From an uncultured Clostridia bacterium (GTDB taxonomy: Bacteria; Bacillota; Clostridia; Oscillospirales; Ruminococcaceae), in the NCBI GenBank assembly GCA_937906945.1, contig CALCUE010000054.1:1-7468 (forward strand): a stretch of 7,468 nt of DNA, read 5' to 3'. Below are positions 1 through 5,608 of this stretch, piece by piece. The notes below the pieces were generated by a model. That model was not told the origin of the DNA. It made no database searches and saw only the letters and a program-made list of their open reading frames with translations. The position numbers and the translations under genes were made by a program. Positions within the stretch are counted from its first letter, which is position 1. Every line of letters starts with the position of its first letter.

Positions 1-3
1 TTT

Positions 4-50
4 CGACGAAGGCCGTTTAACCGGAAAGATCCGGTCAGAAACGGCCTTCG
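4..50. repeat. 47-bp nested palindrome, left end
   Basis: The outer stem is CGAAGGCCGTTT (7-18) with AAACGGCCTTCG (39-50). The inner stem is ACCGGA (20-25) with TCCGGT (30-35) around an AAGA loop. A 1-nt and a 3-nt asymmetry (A19; CAG 36-38) separate the stems. The whole 47 bp recurs inverted at 7299-7345 with one difference, at position 29 here. It lacks a proper T-tract, so it is not a convincing intrinsic terminator. Confidence 0.9.
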
Positions 51-333
51 TTTCCAATGAAACACGGCGGCAAAGAGCGGCGCTTCGCGTCGCCGGTGCT
101 GCCGCACCAAAAGCCTCCCTCTGGGAGGGAGGTGGATTTTTGCCGAAGGCAAAAAGACGGAAGGAGCCCGGCAACCAATTTTGAAATCCGATGAAATTCG
201 GATAAACGGAACATAGAAAAAACTGCCTCTGTCTTTTCGCTTCTGCGAACTGTTTCCCGGGTCGCCAATCTCCCTCCGTCTCGCTGACGCTCGACAGCTC
301 CCTCTCGGAGGGAGCCTAAGCGCCGCCGGCGCT
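4..333. repeat. Composite intergenic hairpin repeat, left copy
   Basis: This gene-free stretch is a chain of hairpins. In order: a nested palindrome at 4-50; a GGTGC/GCACC hairpin at 95-108; CCTCCCTC/GAGGGAGG at 114-132; TTTTTGCC-GAA-GGCAAAAA at 137-155; a CTCCCTC..GTCTCGCT..GCTCG.CAGCT module starting at 270; GCTCCCTC/GAGGGAGC at 297-315; and AGCGCC/GGCGCT at 319-333. The same modules appear in the same order, inverted, at about 7035-7345. Positions about 160-269 are not conserved between the copies. No plausible gene lies here: open frames are Arg/Ser-rich and cross the hairpins. It resembles dispersed intergenic repeats common in Clostridia; whether it is mobile is unknown. Confidence 0.8.
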
Positions 334-434
334 CCCGTACCGAAGCGCTAAACTGTCCTTGACAGAAAAACAGGTGTTGCCCGAAAAGCGGCAACGAAAA
401 AAAGAAAAAAGTTTCGGATTTTTTCAAAAAAAGG

Positions 435-464
435 CTTTTCGCCCGGCGGGGATTGTGCTATAAT
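435..464 (+). promoter_or_regulatory. Extended -10 promoter of the threonine aldolase gene
   Basis: TGCTATAAT at 456-464 is a consensus extended -10 element with a perfect TATAAT at 459-464. Only a poor -35 candidate (T-rich, about 435-441) lies upstream, as expected for an extended -10 promoter. The predicted start near 471 gives a leader of about 30 nt. The ribosome site GGAGG (486-490) lies 9 nt before the ATG at 500. Confidence 0.7.
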
Positions 465-499
465 CCGATTATCAAAACAAAAAACGGAGGCCTATTTTT

Positions 500-1525
500 A
501 TGGTTCGTTTTCAATGTGACTACGCCGAGACGGCGCATCCGCAAATCCTGAAATTCCTGGCCGATCGTGCCACCGAGCAGAACTGTACGTATTGCATGGA
601 CAAATACGGCGAATCCGCCACCGCGAAGATCCGGGAACTCTGCGAGGACCAGAGTCTTGACGTCGTCTTTTTGAACGGCGGCACCGCCACCAACGTCCTT
701 GCCATTTCCGCTTTTCTGCGGAACCCCTTCGAGGCGGCGATCTGCGCCGGAACGGGACACATCAACGTCCACGAGACCGGCGCCATCGAGTACGCCGGAC
801 ACAAGGTCATCGACGTTCCCGCCGGTGAAAGCGGAAAACTGACGCCAAAGCTTATCGCCCCGGTGCTCCATTTCCATCACAGCGAGCACATGGTCGTCCC
901 GAAGCTCGTCTATATTTCCCAGAGCACCGAGGTCGGCACGATCTACAGCAAAGCGGAACTTGCCGCCCTTTCGGCCTTCTGCCGGGAAAACGGCCTTTAT
1001 CTCTATCTGGACGGCGCGCGGATCGCTTCGGCGCTGACGGCGCCGGAAAATGACCTCACCCTTTCGGACATCGCCGCTTTGACCGACGCCTTTTATATCG
1101 GCGGCACCAAAAACGGTCTGCTCAACGGCGAGGCGCTGGTGATGCGAAATCCCGCCGTTAAGGATCACATCCGCTGGTACATCAAGCAGAAGGGCTTCAT
1201 GATGGCTAAAGGTTTCGTCGTCGGCATGCAGTTCGATTACGCCCTTTCCACCGGCCTTTTCTTTGAGATGGCGAAACACGCCAACGCCGAGGCGCAGAAG
1301 ATCGTCGAAGCGATCCGGGAAGGCGGCTACGGTTTTTACGCCAAACCCCAGACTAACCAGATCTTCGCCATTCTGCCCGACGAAAAAGCCGAGGAGCTTT
1401 CCGAACTCACCGGCTGTGATATCCAGGAAAAACTGCCCGACGGAAAAACGGCGGTGCGCCTTGTCACTTCCTGGGCCACCACCGACGAAGCGGCGGAGGA
1501 GCTTTGCCGCTGGTTCACGAAATAA
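500..1525 (+). CDS. ltaE: Threonine aldolase family PLP-dependent lyase
   Basis: A 341-residue protein with the features of the low-specificity L-threonine aldolase/beta-eliminating lyase family, PLP enzymes of fold type I that cleave L-threonine or allo-threonine to glycine and acetaldehyde in the cytosol. Visible landmarks: the phosphate-contact region FLNGGTATN (57-65), the HINVHETGA segment with H91 as the likely residue stacked on PLP, DGAR (171-174) with D171 as the pyridine-nitrogen partner, and the probable Schiff-base lysine K204 in GGTKNG. Length is normal for the family. The ATG at 500 has GGAGG 9 nt upstream and its own extended -10 promoter, so the start is well supported. It appears to be a single-gene unit ended by the hairpin at 1534-1574. 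The family is clear; true substrate preference is not readable from sequence, so the symbol is a family-level label. Confidence 0.9.
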   Translation: MVRFQCDYAETAHPQILKFLADRATEQNCTYCMDKYGESATAKIRELCEDQSLDVVFLNGGTATNVLAISAFLRNPFEAAICAGTGHINVHETGAIEYAGHKVIDVPAGESGKLTPKLIAPVLHFHHSEHMVVPKLVYISQSTEVGTIYSKAELAALSAFCRENGLYLYLDGARIASALTAPENDLTLSDIAALTDAFYIGGTKNGLLNGEALVMRNPAVKDHIRWYIKQKGFMMAKGFVVGMQFDYALSTGLFFEMAKHANAEAQKIVEAIREGGYGFYAKPQTNQIFAILPDEKAEELSELTGCDIQEKLPDGKTAVRLVTSWATTDEAAEELCRWFTK

Positions 1526-1526
1526 G

Positions 1527-1555
1527 TTGTATTTTTCCCGCTTCCATGGTATAAT
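1527..1555 (+). promoter_or_regulatory. Promoter of the zinc-ribbon membrane protein gene
   Basis: TTGTAT at 1527-1532 and TATAAT at 1550-1555 are separated by exactly 17 bp, and TG at 1547-1548 makes the -10 extended (TGGTATAAT). The predicted start (about 1561-1563) falls within the right arm of the terminator hairpin. Transcripts from this promoter therefore lack the left arm and should not form the terminator. Confidence 0.75.
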
Positions 1556-1574
1556 GGAAGCGGGAAATTTTTTT
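1534..1574 (+). terminator. Intrinsic terminator of the threonine aldolase gene, overlapping the next promoter
   Basis: A perfect 14-bp stem, TTTCCCGCTTCCAT (1534-1547) with ATGGAAGCGGGAAA (1554-1567), closes a 6-nt loop. Seven T residues (1568-1574) follow directly. It starts 9 nt after the stop codon of the aldolase gene. The loop and inner right arm contain the TATAAT of the promoter for the following gene. Confidence 0.85.
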
Positions 1575-1600
1575 CCAATTCAAAAAAGGAGGCCGACACT

Positions 1601-2026
1601 ATGGCTTTTTGTAGAAACTGCGGAACCAACATTCCCGAGGGAGACGCCTTTTGCCCGAACTGCGGCGAATCCGTTGAAAAAACGGTCGCCCCGCAGGGAC
1701 ATCCCGAAATTGAGGCGACGGACCGGGAGCGCACCAAATATCTGGCGGCTCTCTGTTATCTGAGCTTTCTTTTCGGCATCATCGGACTTTTGGCCGAGCC
1801 GAATTCCAAATTCATCCGCTTCCACCTCAACCAGGTATTGATCCTTGACATCATCGCCATTATTTGCGGCGTTGTCTGTATCGTGCCGGTCATCGGCTGG
1901 CTTGCCGGGTTTGTCGGCAGCATCGCGGTCCTTGTGTTCACCATCATGGGCATTATCCGTGCCTGCAAGGGCGAAGCTAAGGAGCTTCCGTTCACCGATG
2001 GACGGGTCATTCTTCATTGGGACTGA
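1601..2026 (+). CDS. Zinc-ribbon membrane protein, DUF4870-like
   Basis: A 141-residue protein of unknown function. An N-terminal zinc ribbon (C4, C7, C18, C21, two CxxC knuckles) is followed by a short hydrophilic linker. Three hydrophobic segments lie at about 48-65, 79-98 and 101-119. Between the first two, the FIRFHLNQ stretch (71-78) resembles the short polar loop of DUF4870/Tic20-like small membrane proteins. The tail (120-141) is polar. The ATG at 1601 has an excellent AAGGAGG (1586-1592) 8 nt upstream. It has its own promoter and ends at a strong terminator, so it is monocistronic. Zinc-ribbon plus small-membrane-domain proteins are common in Firmicutes but mostly uncharacterised. The architecture is seen directly; the family name is recognised from pattern only. 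Confidence 0.85.
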   Translation: MAFCRNCGTNIPEGDAFCPNCGESVEKTVAPQGHPEIEATDRERTKYLAALCYLSFLFGIIGLLAEPNSKFIRFHLNQVLILDIIAIICGVVCIVPVIGWLAGFVGSIAVLVFTIMGIIRACKGEAKELPFTDGRVILHWD

Positions 2027-2037
2027 TCAAAAAACAG

Positions 2038-2072
2038 AAAAACAGCCGGAAAGTTTCTTTCCGGCTGTTTTT
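2038..2072. terminator. Bidirectional intrinsic terminator between convergent genes
   Basis: A long stem whose core is CAGCCGGAAAG (2043-2053) with CTTTCCGGCTG (2057-2067), closed by a TTT loop. It is flanked by A5 (2038-2042) on the left and a T-run (2068-2074) on the right, so it can end transcription from both sides. It serves the plus-strand zinc-ribbon gene (stop at 2026) and the minus-strand operon. The stop codon of the latter (2073-2075) lies at the end of the T-run. Confidence 0.93.
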
Positions 2073-2594
2073 TTATCGGTAAATAAAGCCGTCCGGGAGA
2101 CGGATATAGGCCCTTATATGGTCGTCACGGCGTCTTGTGACGATGCCGGAACGGTTTTCCGGTCCCACAAGGCGCTCCGCCGTGGTGATGGTATCGGCGG
2201 AGACGGAAAGGACGATCCCGATGTGGTCGTGCTCCACACCGCAGAAGACACGGTCAAAAAGGACGATATCGCCACGTTCGGGAAGAAAGCCGTCGGTTCG
2301 GTGGTATTCGATCCGGGGATCGCCCTTGGCGAATTCCTCCCAACCGCCGCAACCGGCGAGACTGCAGGTGACGCACTCGTCGGGGCTGTAGGGGATCGAA
2401 AAACCGGCTTTCATACAGCAATAATAGACGAAGGCGGCGCACCAGCTGTTTTCCGCCGCTTCCACGTTCCATTTCGGAAAAGGCGCGACGAGAGGGGCAA
2501 GGTTGGAAGGCGTTTCGCCACACGTTCCGTGGAACGGAAGAACGGCCAGTTCTTCCGCTTTTTCCGCCAGTTTTTTTCGGGTCGGAAGATCCAA
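2073..2594 (-). CDS. CHAP-domain (NlpC/P60-fold) protein without a signal peptide
   Basis: A 173-residue protein whose sequence follows the CHAP amidase/endopeptidase pattern: the nucleophile region SWCAAFV with C52, GDIVLFD at 108-114, and DHIGIV with the likely catalytic H124. A third polar residue is probably E140 or N147. CHAP proteins usually cleave peptidoglycan, but this one has no signal peptide or membrane segment and contains eight cysteines, which fits a reducing cytosol. The start chosen is TTG at 2594-2592, preceded by GGAGG (minus strand, 2607-2603) with 8-nt spacing just after the upstream stop. A longer form from the TTG at 2633 would overlap the upstream gene and has no good ribosome site. 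It is the second gene of an operon with the TtcA-like gene, 16 nt apart, and ends in the shared terminator. Fold confident, substrate unknown. Confidence 0.85.
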   Translation of the reverse strand: MDLPTRKKLAEKAEELAVLPFHGTCGETPSNLAPLVAPFPKWNVEAAENSWCAAFVYYCCMKAGFSIPYSPDECVTCSLAGCGGWEEFAKGDPRIEYHRTDGFLPERGDIVLFDRVFCGVEHDHIGIVLSVSADTITTAERLVGPENRSGIVTRRRDDHIRAYIRLPDGFIYR

Positions 2595-2602
2595 AACCTG
2601 TT

Positions 2603-2607
2603 CCTCC
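2603..2607 (-). promoter_or_regulatory. Ribosome binding site that fixes the CHAP gene start
   Basis: The minus strand reads GGAGG here, between the TAG stop of the TtcA-like gene (2613-2611) and the TTG at 2594, with 8-nt spacing. It favours the shorter start over the upstream in-frame TTG at 2633. Confidence 0.75.
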
Positions 2608-2610
2608 GTT

Positions 2611-3387
2611 CTAAATTTTTTCGTAGCGCTCAAGGCTGTCGTCGCCTTTTAAGCCCCAACCGCAAAGGCGGCTTCGCTGTAAAGCGCCGAGGAGCTTGCT
2701 TCCGAGGCAGTCGTAGCCTTCCTCGTGCTCAAGGCGTTCCATCAGTTCCTTGACGTGCTCACGCTCGGTGTGCTTGTCCGCCGGACAGCGGCTTGGAACA
2801 ATGGGGAAACGCTCGTGGGAAGCGATCTTGATAATTTCGTCCTCGTGGCAATAGATGAGAGGGCGGATGACGGTGATCTCCTTGCGGGAAAGCCACGTTA
2901 CTGGAGGAAAACAGCCGATCCGACCCTCGTCGAAAAGGTTCATCAGGAAGGTCTCGACCACGTCCTCGAAGTTGTGGCCGAGGGCCATTTTGTTACAGCC
3001 GCACTCCTTGGCGGTGTCGTGGAGAAGTCCCCGGCGCATCCGGGCGCAGAGAGAACAGGGATTTTTTTCCTTGCGGTCCTCAAAAATGATGGTGCCGATG
3101 TTGGTGCGCTTCAAAACGAGGGGCACGCCCAGTTCCTCACAGAGAGTTTCCAAAGCGGAATAGTCGTTGGGAACGCCGCCGAACTGGGGATCGAGGCAGA
3201 CGGCGACCACCTCGTAATCGACGCCGAGAAAGCGGCGAAGCCCGGCAAGCCCCACCAAGGTGGCGACGGAATCCTTGCCGCCGGAGACGCCGACGGCGAT
3301 CCGGTCGCCGGGAGAGATCATGTCGTAATCCTCGATGGCTTTGCGCATGGCGCCCATCAGTTTCTGCCGGGTGTTTTCGTTGGACAT
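2611..3387 (-). CDS. ttcA: TtcA-like tRNA 2-thiocytidine biosynthesis protein (PP-loop ATPase)
   Basis: A 258-residue cytosolic PP-loop ATPase of the TtcA type. TtcA enzymes adenylate a tRNA cytidine (C32 in E. coli) and replace its oxygen with sulfur, using an iron-sulfur cluster. The PP-loop SGGKDS is at 35-40. The cluster ligands expected for TtcA are present: C111 and C114 in PCSLCARMRRG, and C201 in SRCPADKH. ALGHNFEDVVET (135-146) and VIRPLIYC (173-180) match the family core. It lacks the extra N- and C-terminal zinc fingers of TtuA and the C-terminal extension of TilS. The ATG at 3387 has AAGGAG (minus strand, 3400-3395) with 7-nt spacing. It is first in an operon with the CHAP gene and is driven from the divergent promoter region. 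The family is confident; the exact tRNA position in this organism is inferred. Confidence 0.9.
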   Translation of the reverse strand: MSNENTRQKLMGAMRKAIEDYDMISPGDRIAVGVSGGKDSVATLVGLAGLRRFLGVDYEVVAVCLDPQFGGVPNDYSALETLCEELGVPLVLKRTNIGTIIFEDRKEKNPCSLCARMRRGLLHDTAKECGCNKMALGHNFEDVVETFLMNLFDEGRIGCFPPVTWLSRKEITVIRPLIYCHEDEIIKIASHERFPIVPSRCPADKHTEREHVKELMERLEHEEGYDCLGSKLLGALQRSRLCGWGLKGDDSLERYEKI

Positions 3388-3448
3388 AGCGGCGCTCCTT
3401 TCGGGGGACGTTCTTTTTAGGAAGTTCCGGAATATTTTTTATAGAATG

Positions 3449-3457
3449 ATTATAGCA
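3449..3457 (-). promoter_or_regulatory. Extended -10 promoter of the ttcA-CHAP operon
   Basis: The minus strand reads TGCTATAAT here. With the plus-strand element at 3473-3481 it forms a perfect 11-bp inverted repeat (3449-3459 and 3471-3481, 11-nt spacer). The predicted start near 3442 gives a leader of about 55 nt to the ATG at 3387. No good -35 is visible; at that position lies the opposite promoter's -10. Confidence 0.65.
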
Positions 3458-3472
3458 TATAAGTCCACTCTA

Positions 3473-3481
3473 TGCTATAAT
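3473..3481 (+). promoter_or_regulatory. Extended -10 promoter of the M23-dus operon
   Basis: TGCTATAAT with a perfect -10 hexamer at 3476-3481. The predicted transcription start is near 3488. That would make a start codon at 3488 leaderless, and it favours the ATG at 3521 with its ribosome site at 3509-3513. The element mirrors the minus-strand promoter 11 bp away. Confidence 0.68.
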
Positions 3482-3508
3482 TATCCTATGAAAATTTTTA
3501 TGGACGCT

Positions 3509-3513
3509 GAGGG
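3509..3513 (+). promoter_or_regulatory. Ribosome binding site that fixes the M23 lipoprotein start
   Basis: GAGGG lies 7 nt before the ATG at 3521. The in-frame ATGs at 3488 and 3500 have no comparable site. The ATG at 3545 has GGAGA nearby, but starting there would remove the basic n-region of the signal peptide. Confidence 0.6.
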
Positions 3514-3520
3514 AAAAAGA

Positions 3521-4522
3521 ATGAGGAAAGATCGGAGAAATCGAATGGCCGCGCTTTGGCTGGCGCTTCTTCTGTTGGTGAGTTGCGCGAAACCCGGGAC
3601 GGAACCTGTCATCGAGGGGAACGAGCCGCTCATGCCGGTGGTGACAGAGCCGGAGGAGCTTCCGACGGAACCGGAAGAACCGGAGGAACCGGAACCGGAA
3701 CCGATCCCCGATCCCGTTCTGGTCTTTTCCGCCGAAGAGGTCGAACAGGGAAGCTTCCTCATCGTCCGGGGAGAAAATCTTGACGAAAACGCCACGCTGA
3801 CCGATTTTTCCGGCAAGGAAGTGCCCTTTTTCCCGGTGGAGGACGAAAAATTCCTCTTCCTTCCGGTCAAGCCCTCCATCAAAGTCGGCGACTATACGCT
3901 GACCTTGAAAAGCGGCGATTTTTCCATGGATTATGCCGTTCCCGTCACCTTCCGGGCCTTCGATACCCAGTACCTCGAGGTGGAGGAAGGAACGCTCAGC
4001 GAAACGCTGGAAAACCAGGCGGCCAACGAGGAATATAACAACGTGGCCGCGCCGCTTAAATACACCTTTACCCCGACGCCCCTCTGGGACGGGGATTTTA
4101 TCCTGCCGCTCACCGTGACTTATAAGGAGACGACGACCTACGGCACCTTCCGCACCTTCTCCAACGGCTCCACCGAATGGCACAACGCCATCGACATGGC
4201 CGCCAAAGGCGGTTCGCCGGTCTATGCCACGGCCTCCGGCACGGTGCTTTACGCCGGTTTTCTGAAGCTCACCGGCAACACCGTCATTTTAGACCACGGG
4301 TGCGGCGTCATCAGCTGGTATTATCACATGAAGACCCTTTCGGTGGAGACCGGCGCCGGCGTTTCCGGCGGTACCCAGATCGGTGCGGTCGGTACCACCG
4401 GCCTTTCCACCGGCAACCATCTCCATTTCGGGATCAGCGTCAACGGCGCTTTGGTCGATCCCATGGCCTTTGTGGGAACAAGGCCGGATTTCGCCTTCGG
4501 AAAGGAAGGGAGTACAAAATGA
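3521..4522 (+). CDS. M23-family metallopeptidase lipoprotein
   Basis: A 333-residue surface lipoprotein. The signal peptide has a strongly basic n-region (RKDRRNR), a Leu-rich core (10-19) and a lipobox LVSC with C22 as the lipidated residue. A Glu/Pro-rich linker follows (about 43-65). A beta-rich, Ig-like region of unknown family covers about 66-200. The C-terminal M23 peptidase domain spans about 218-320: HNAIDMA gives zinc ligands H221 and D225, YYHM gives H269, and NHLHFGI gives H300 and H302. The catalytic set is complete, so the protein likely cuts peptidoglycan cross-bridges or stems outside the membrane. In many M23 proteins the first motif is HxGxD; here the glycine position is alanine. 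The gene overlaps the following dus gene by 4 bp (ATGA), suggesting translational coupling. The exact start is inferred from the ribosome site. Confidence 0.9.
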   Translation: MRKDRRNRMAALWLALLLLVSCAKPGTEPVIEGNEPLMPVVTEPEELPTEPEEPEEPEPEPIPDPVLVFSAEEVEQGSFLIVRGENLDENATLTDFSGKEVPFFPVEDEKFLFLPVKPSIKVGDYTLTLKSGDFSMDYAVPVTFRAFDTQYLEVEEGTLSETLENQAANEEYNNVAAPLKYTFTPTPLWDGDFILPLTVTYKETTTYGTFRTFSNGSTEWHNAIDMAAKGGSPVYATASGTVLYAGFLKLTGNTVILDHGCGVISWYYHMKTLSVETGAGVSGGTQIGAVGTTGLSTGNHLHFGISVNGALVDPMAFVGTRPDFAFGKEGSTK

Positions 4523-5496
4523 AAATCGGGAACATCGAGCTTCCGAAGACGGCGGCGTTGGCGCCGATGGCCGGCGTCGCCGACCGAGCGATGCGGGAGA
4601 TCAGTCGGGAATTCGGCGCCTGCTGGACCGTCGGCGAAATGGTGAGCTCCAAAGGCCTTTCCTACGGAAGCAAAAAATCCGCCGAGCTTCTTTCCCTTCA
4701 CGAGGCGGAACGGCCGACGGCCTTACAGCTTTTCGGAAGCGAACCGGAGGTCATGGCCGAAGCGGCCAAAATGGCTTTGGAATACGAACCCGACGCCATC
4801 GACATCAACTTCGGCTGTCCGGTGCCGAAGGTCGCCGGAAACGGCGGCGGTTCGGCGCTGATGAAGGACCCGGCTTTGGCCGGTCGGATCGTTGAGGCGG
4901 TGGTGGCGGCGGTGCCCGTTCCGGTGACGGTCAAATTCCGGGCCGGTTGGGACAGCGAACACATCAACGCCGTGGAATTCGCCAAAGTCTGCGAAAGCGC
5001 CGGCGCTTCGGCGCTGACCGTTCACGGAAGAACAAGGGCGCAGATGTACGCGCCGCCGGTGGATCTTTCCGTCATCCGGGCGGTCAAGGAGGCCGTTTCC
5101 ATCCCGGTCATCGGCAACGGGGACGTGGATTCCCCAAAGGCGGCCAAGCGGATGTATGACGAAACGGGGTGCGACCTTGTGATGGTCGGACGGGGCGCCA
5201 TGGGAGATCCCTGGCTTTTCCGGCGGATCGAGCGTTACATGGAGACCGGCGAGCTTTTGCCGGAACCCACCGCCGAGGAACGGATGGCCGTCCTCAAACG
5301 ACACATTGACCTTCTCTGTGAATATAAAGGAGAGGTCATCGGGATGCGGGAAGCCCGCAAACATTCCTCCTGGTATATCAAAGGGATGCGTGGCGCGGCG
5401 GAATTCCGCCGGGAATGCGGGGAGCTTTCCACCGCCGAGGACCTGGAGCGCCTTATTGACAAGGTGCTCCTGGCGGCGGAGCACGAGCGGAGCTAA
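4519..5496 (+). CDS. dusB: tRNA-dihydrouridine synthase, DusB type
   Basis: A 325-residue flavin enzyme that reduces specific uridines in tRNA to dihydrouridine using FMN and NAD(P)H. The TIM-barrel start APMAGVADRAMR (15-26) carries the FMN-contact segment. The catalytic cysteine is C100 in NFGCPVPKV. K139 in VTVKFRAGW and H169 in VHGRTRAQ are the usual FMN/tRNA contacts. GNGDV (199-203) and GRGAMGDPW (224-232) form the phosphate-binding end of the barrel. A helical C-terminal domain (about 250-325) contains MREARKHSSWYIKG, typical of DusB proteins. Length is normal. The ATG at 4519 overlaps the M23 stop by 4 bp and has GGGAG 6 nt upstream. The family is certain; the DusB label is by overall resemblance. 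No strong terminator follows the stop. Confidence 0.93.
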   Translation: MKIGNIELPKTAALAPMAGVADRAMREISREFGACWTVGEMVSSKGLSYGSKKSAELLSLHEAERPTALQLFGSEPEVMAEAAKMALEYEPDAIDINFGCPVPKVAGNGGGSALMKDPALAGRIVEAVVAAVPVPVTVKFRAGWDSEHINAVEFAKVCESAGASALTVHGRTRAQMYAPPVDLSVIRAVKEAVSIPVIGNGDVDSPKAAKRMYDETGCDLVMVGRGAMGDPWLFRRIERYMETGELLPEPTAEERMAVLKRHIDLLCEYKGEVIGMREARKHSSWYIKGMRGAAEFRRECGELSTAEDLERLIDKVLLAAEHERS

Positions 5497-5554
5497 TGCA
5501 AAAAACTGCATAAAATCCGGTGCTCCGTGAATAGAAAAACACGGTATGCAAAAG

Positions 5555-5573
5555 AGGAAAAAATTTCCTTTTT
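5555..5573 (+). terminator. Weak AT-rich hairpin and T-run downstream of dus
   Basis: AGGAAA (5555-5560) can pair with TTTCCT (5564-5569), and further T residues follow. The stem is short and AT-rich, so this would be a poor terminator. It is the only candidate between dus and hemW; read-through into hemW is possible. Confidence 0.25.
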
Positions 5574-5608
5574 GAAGAAAAAATATACCCCAAAGTATGA
5601 AAGAGCCG

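Noticed and set aside
35..427. Minus-strand 130-residue open frame in the left gap
   Set aside because: It crosses the repeat hairpins, is Arg/Ser-rich with low-complexity Phe runs, and has no family resemblance. It is derived from the repeat.
458..1279. Long minus-strand open frame opposite the threonine aldolase gene
   Set aside because: It is the antisense shadow of a clear PLP-enzyme gene, and its sequence lacks coherent domains.
2595..2633. N-terminal extension of the CHAP protein from a TTG at 2633
   Set aside because: It overlaps the ttcA-like gene and has no good ribosome site, whereas the TTG at 2594 has GGAGG at ideal spacing.
1845..2753. Plus-strand 302-residue open frame across two genes and a terminator
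   Set aside because: It runs through the bidirectional terminator and antisense through the CHAP gene; both overlapped genes have strong family motifs.
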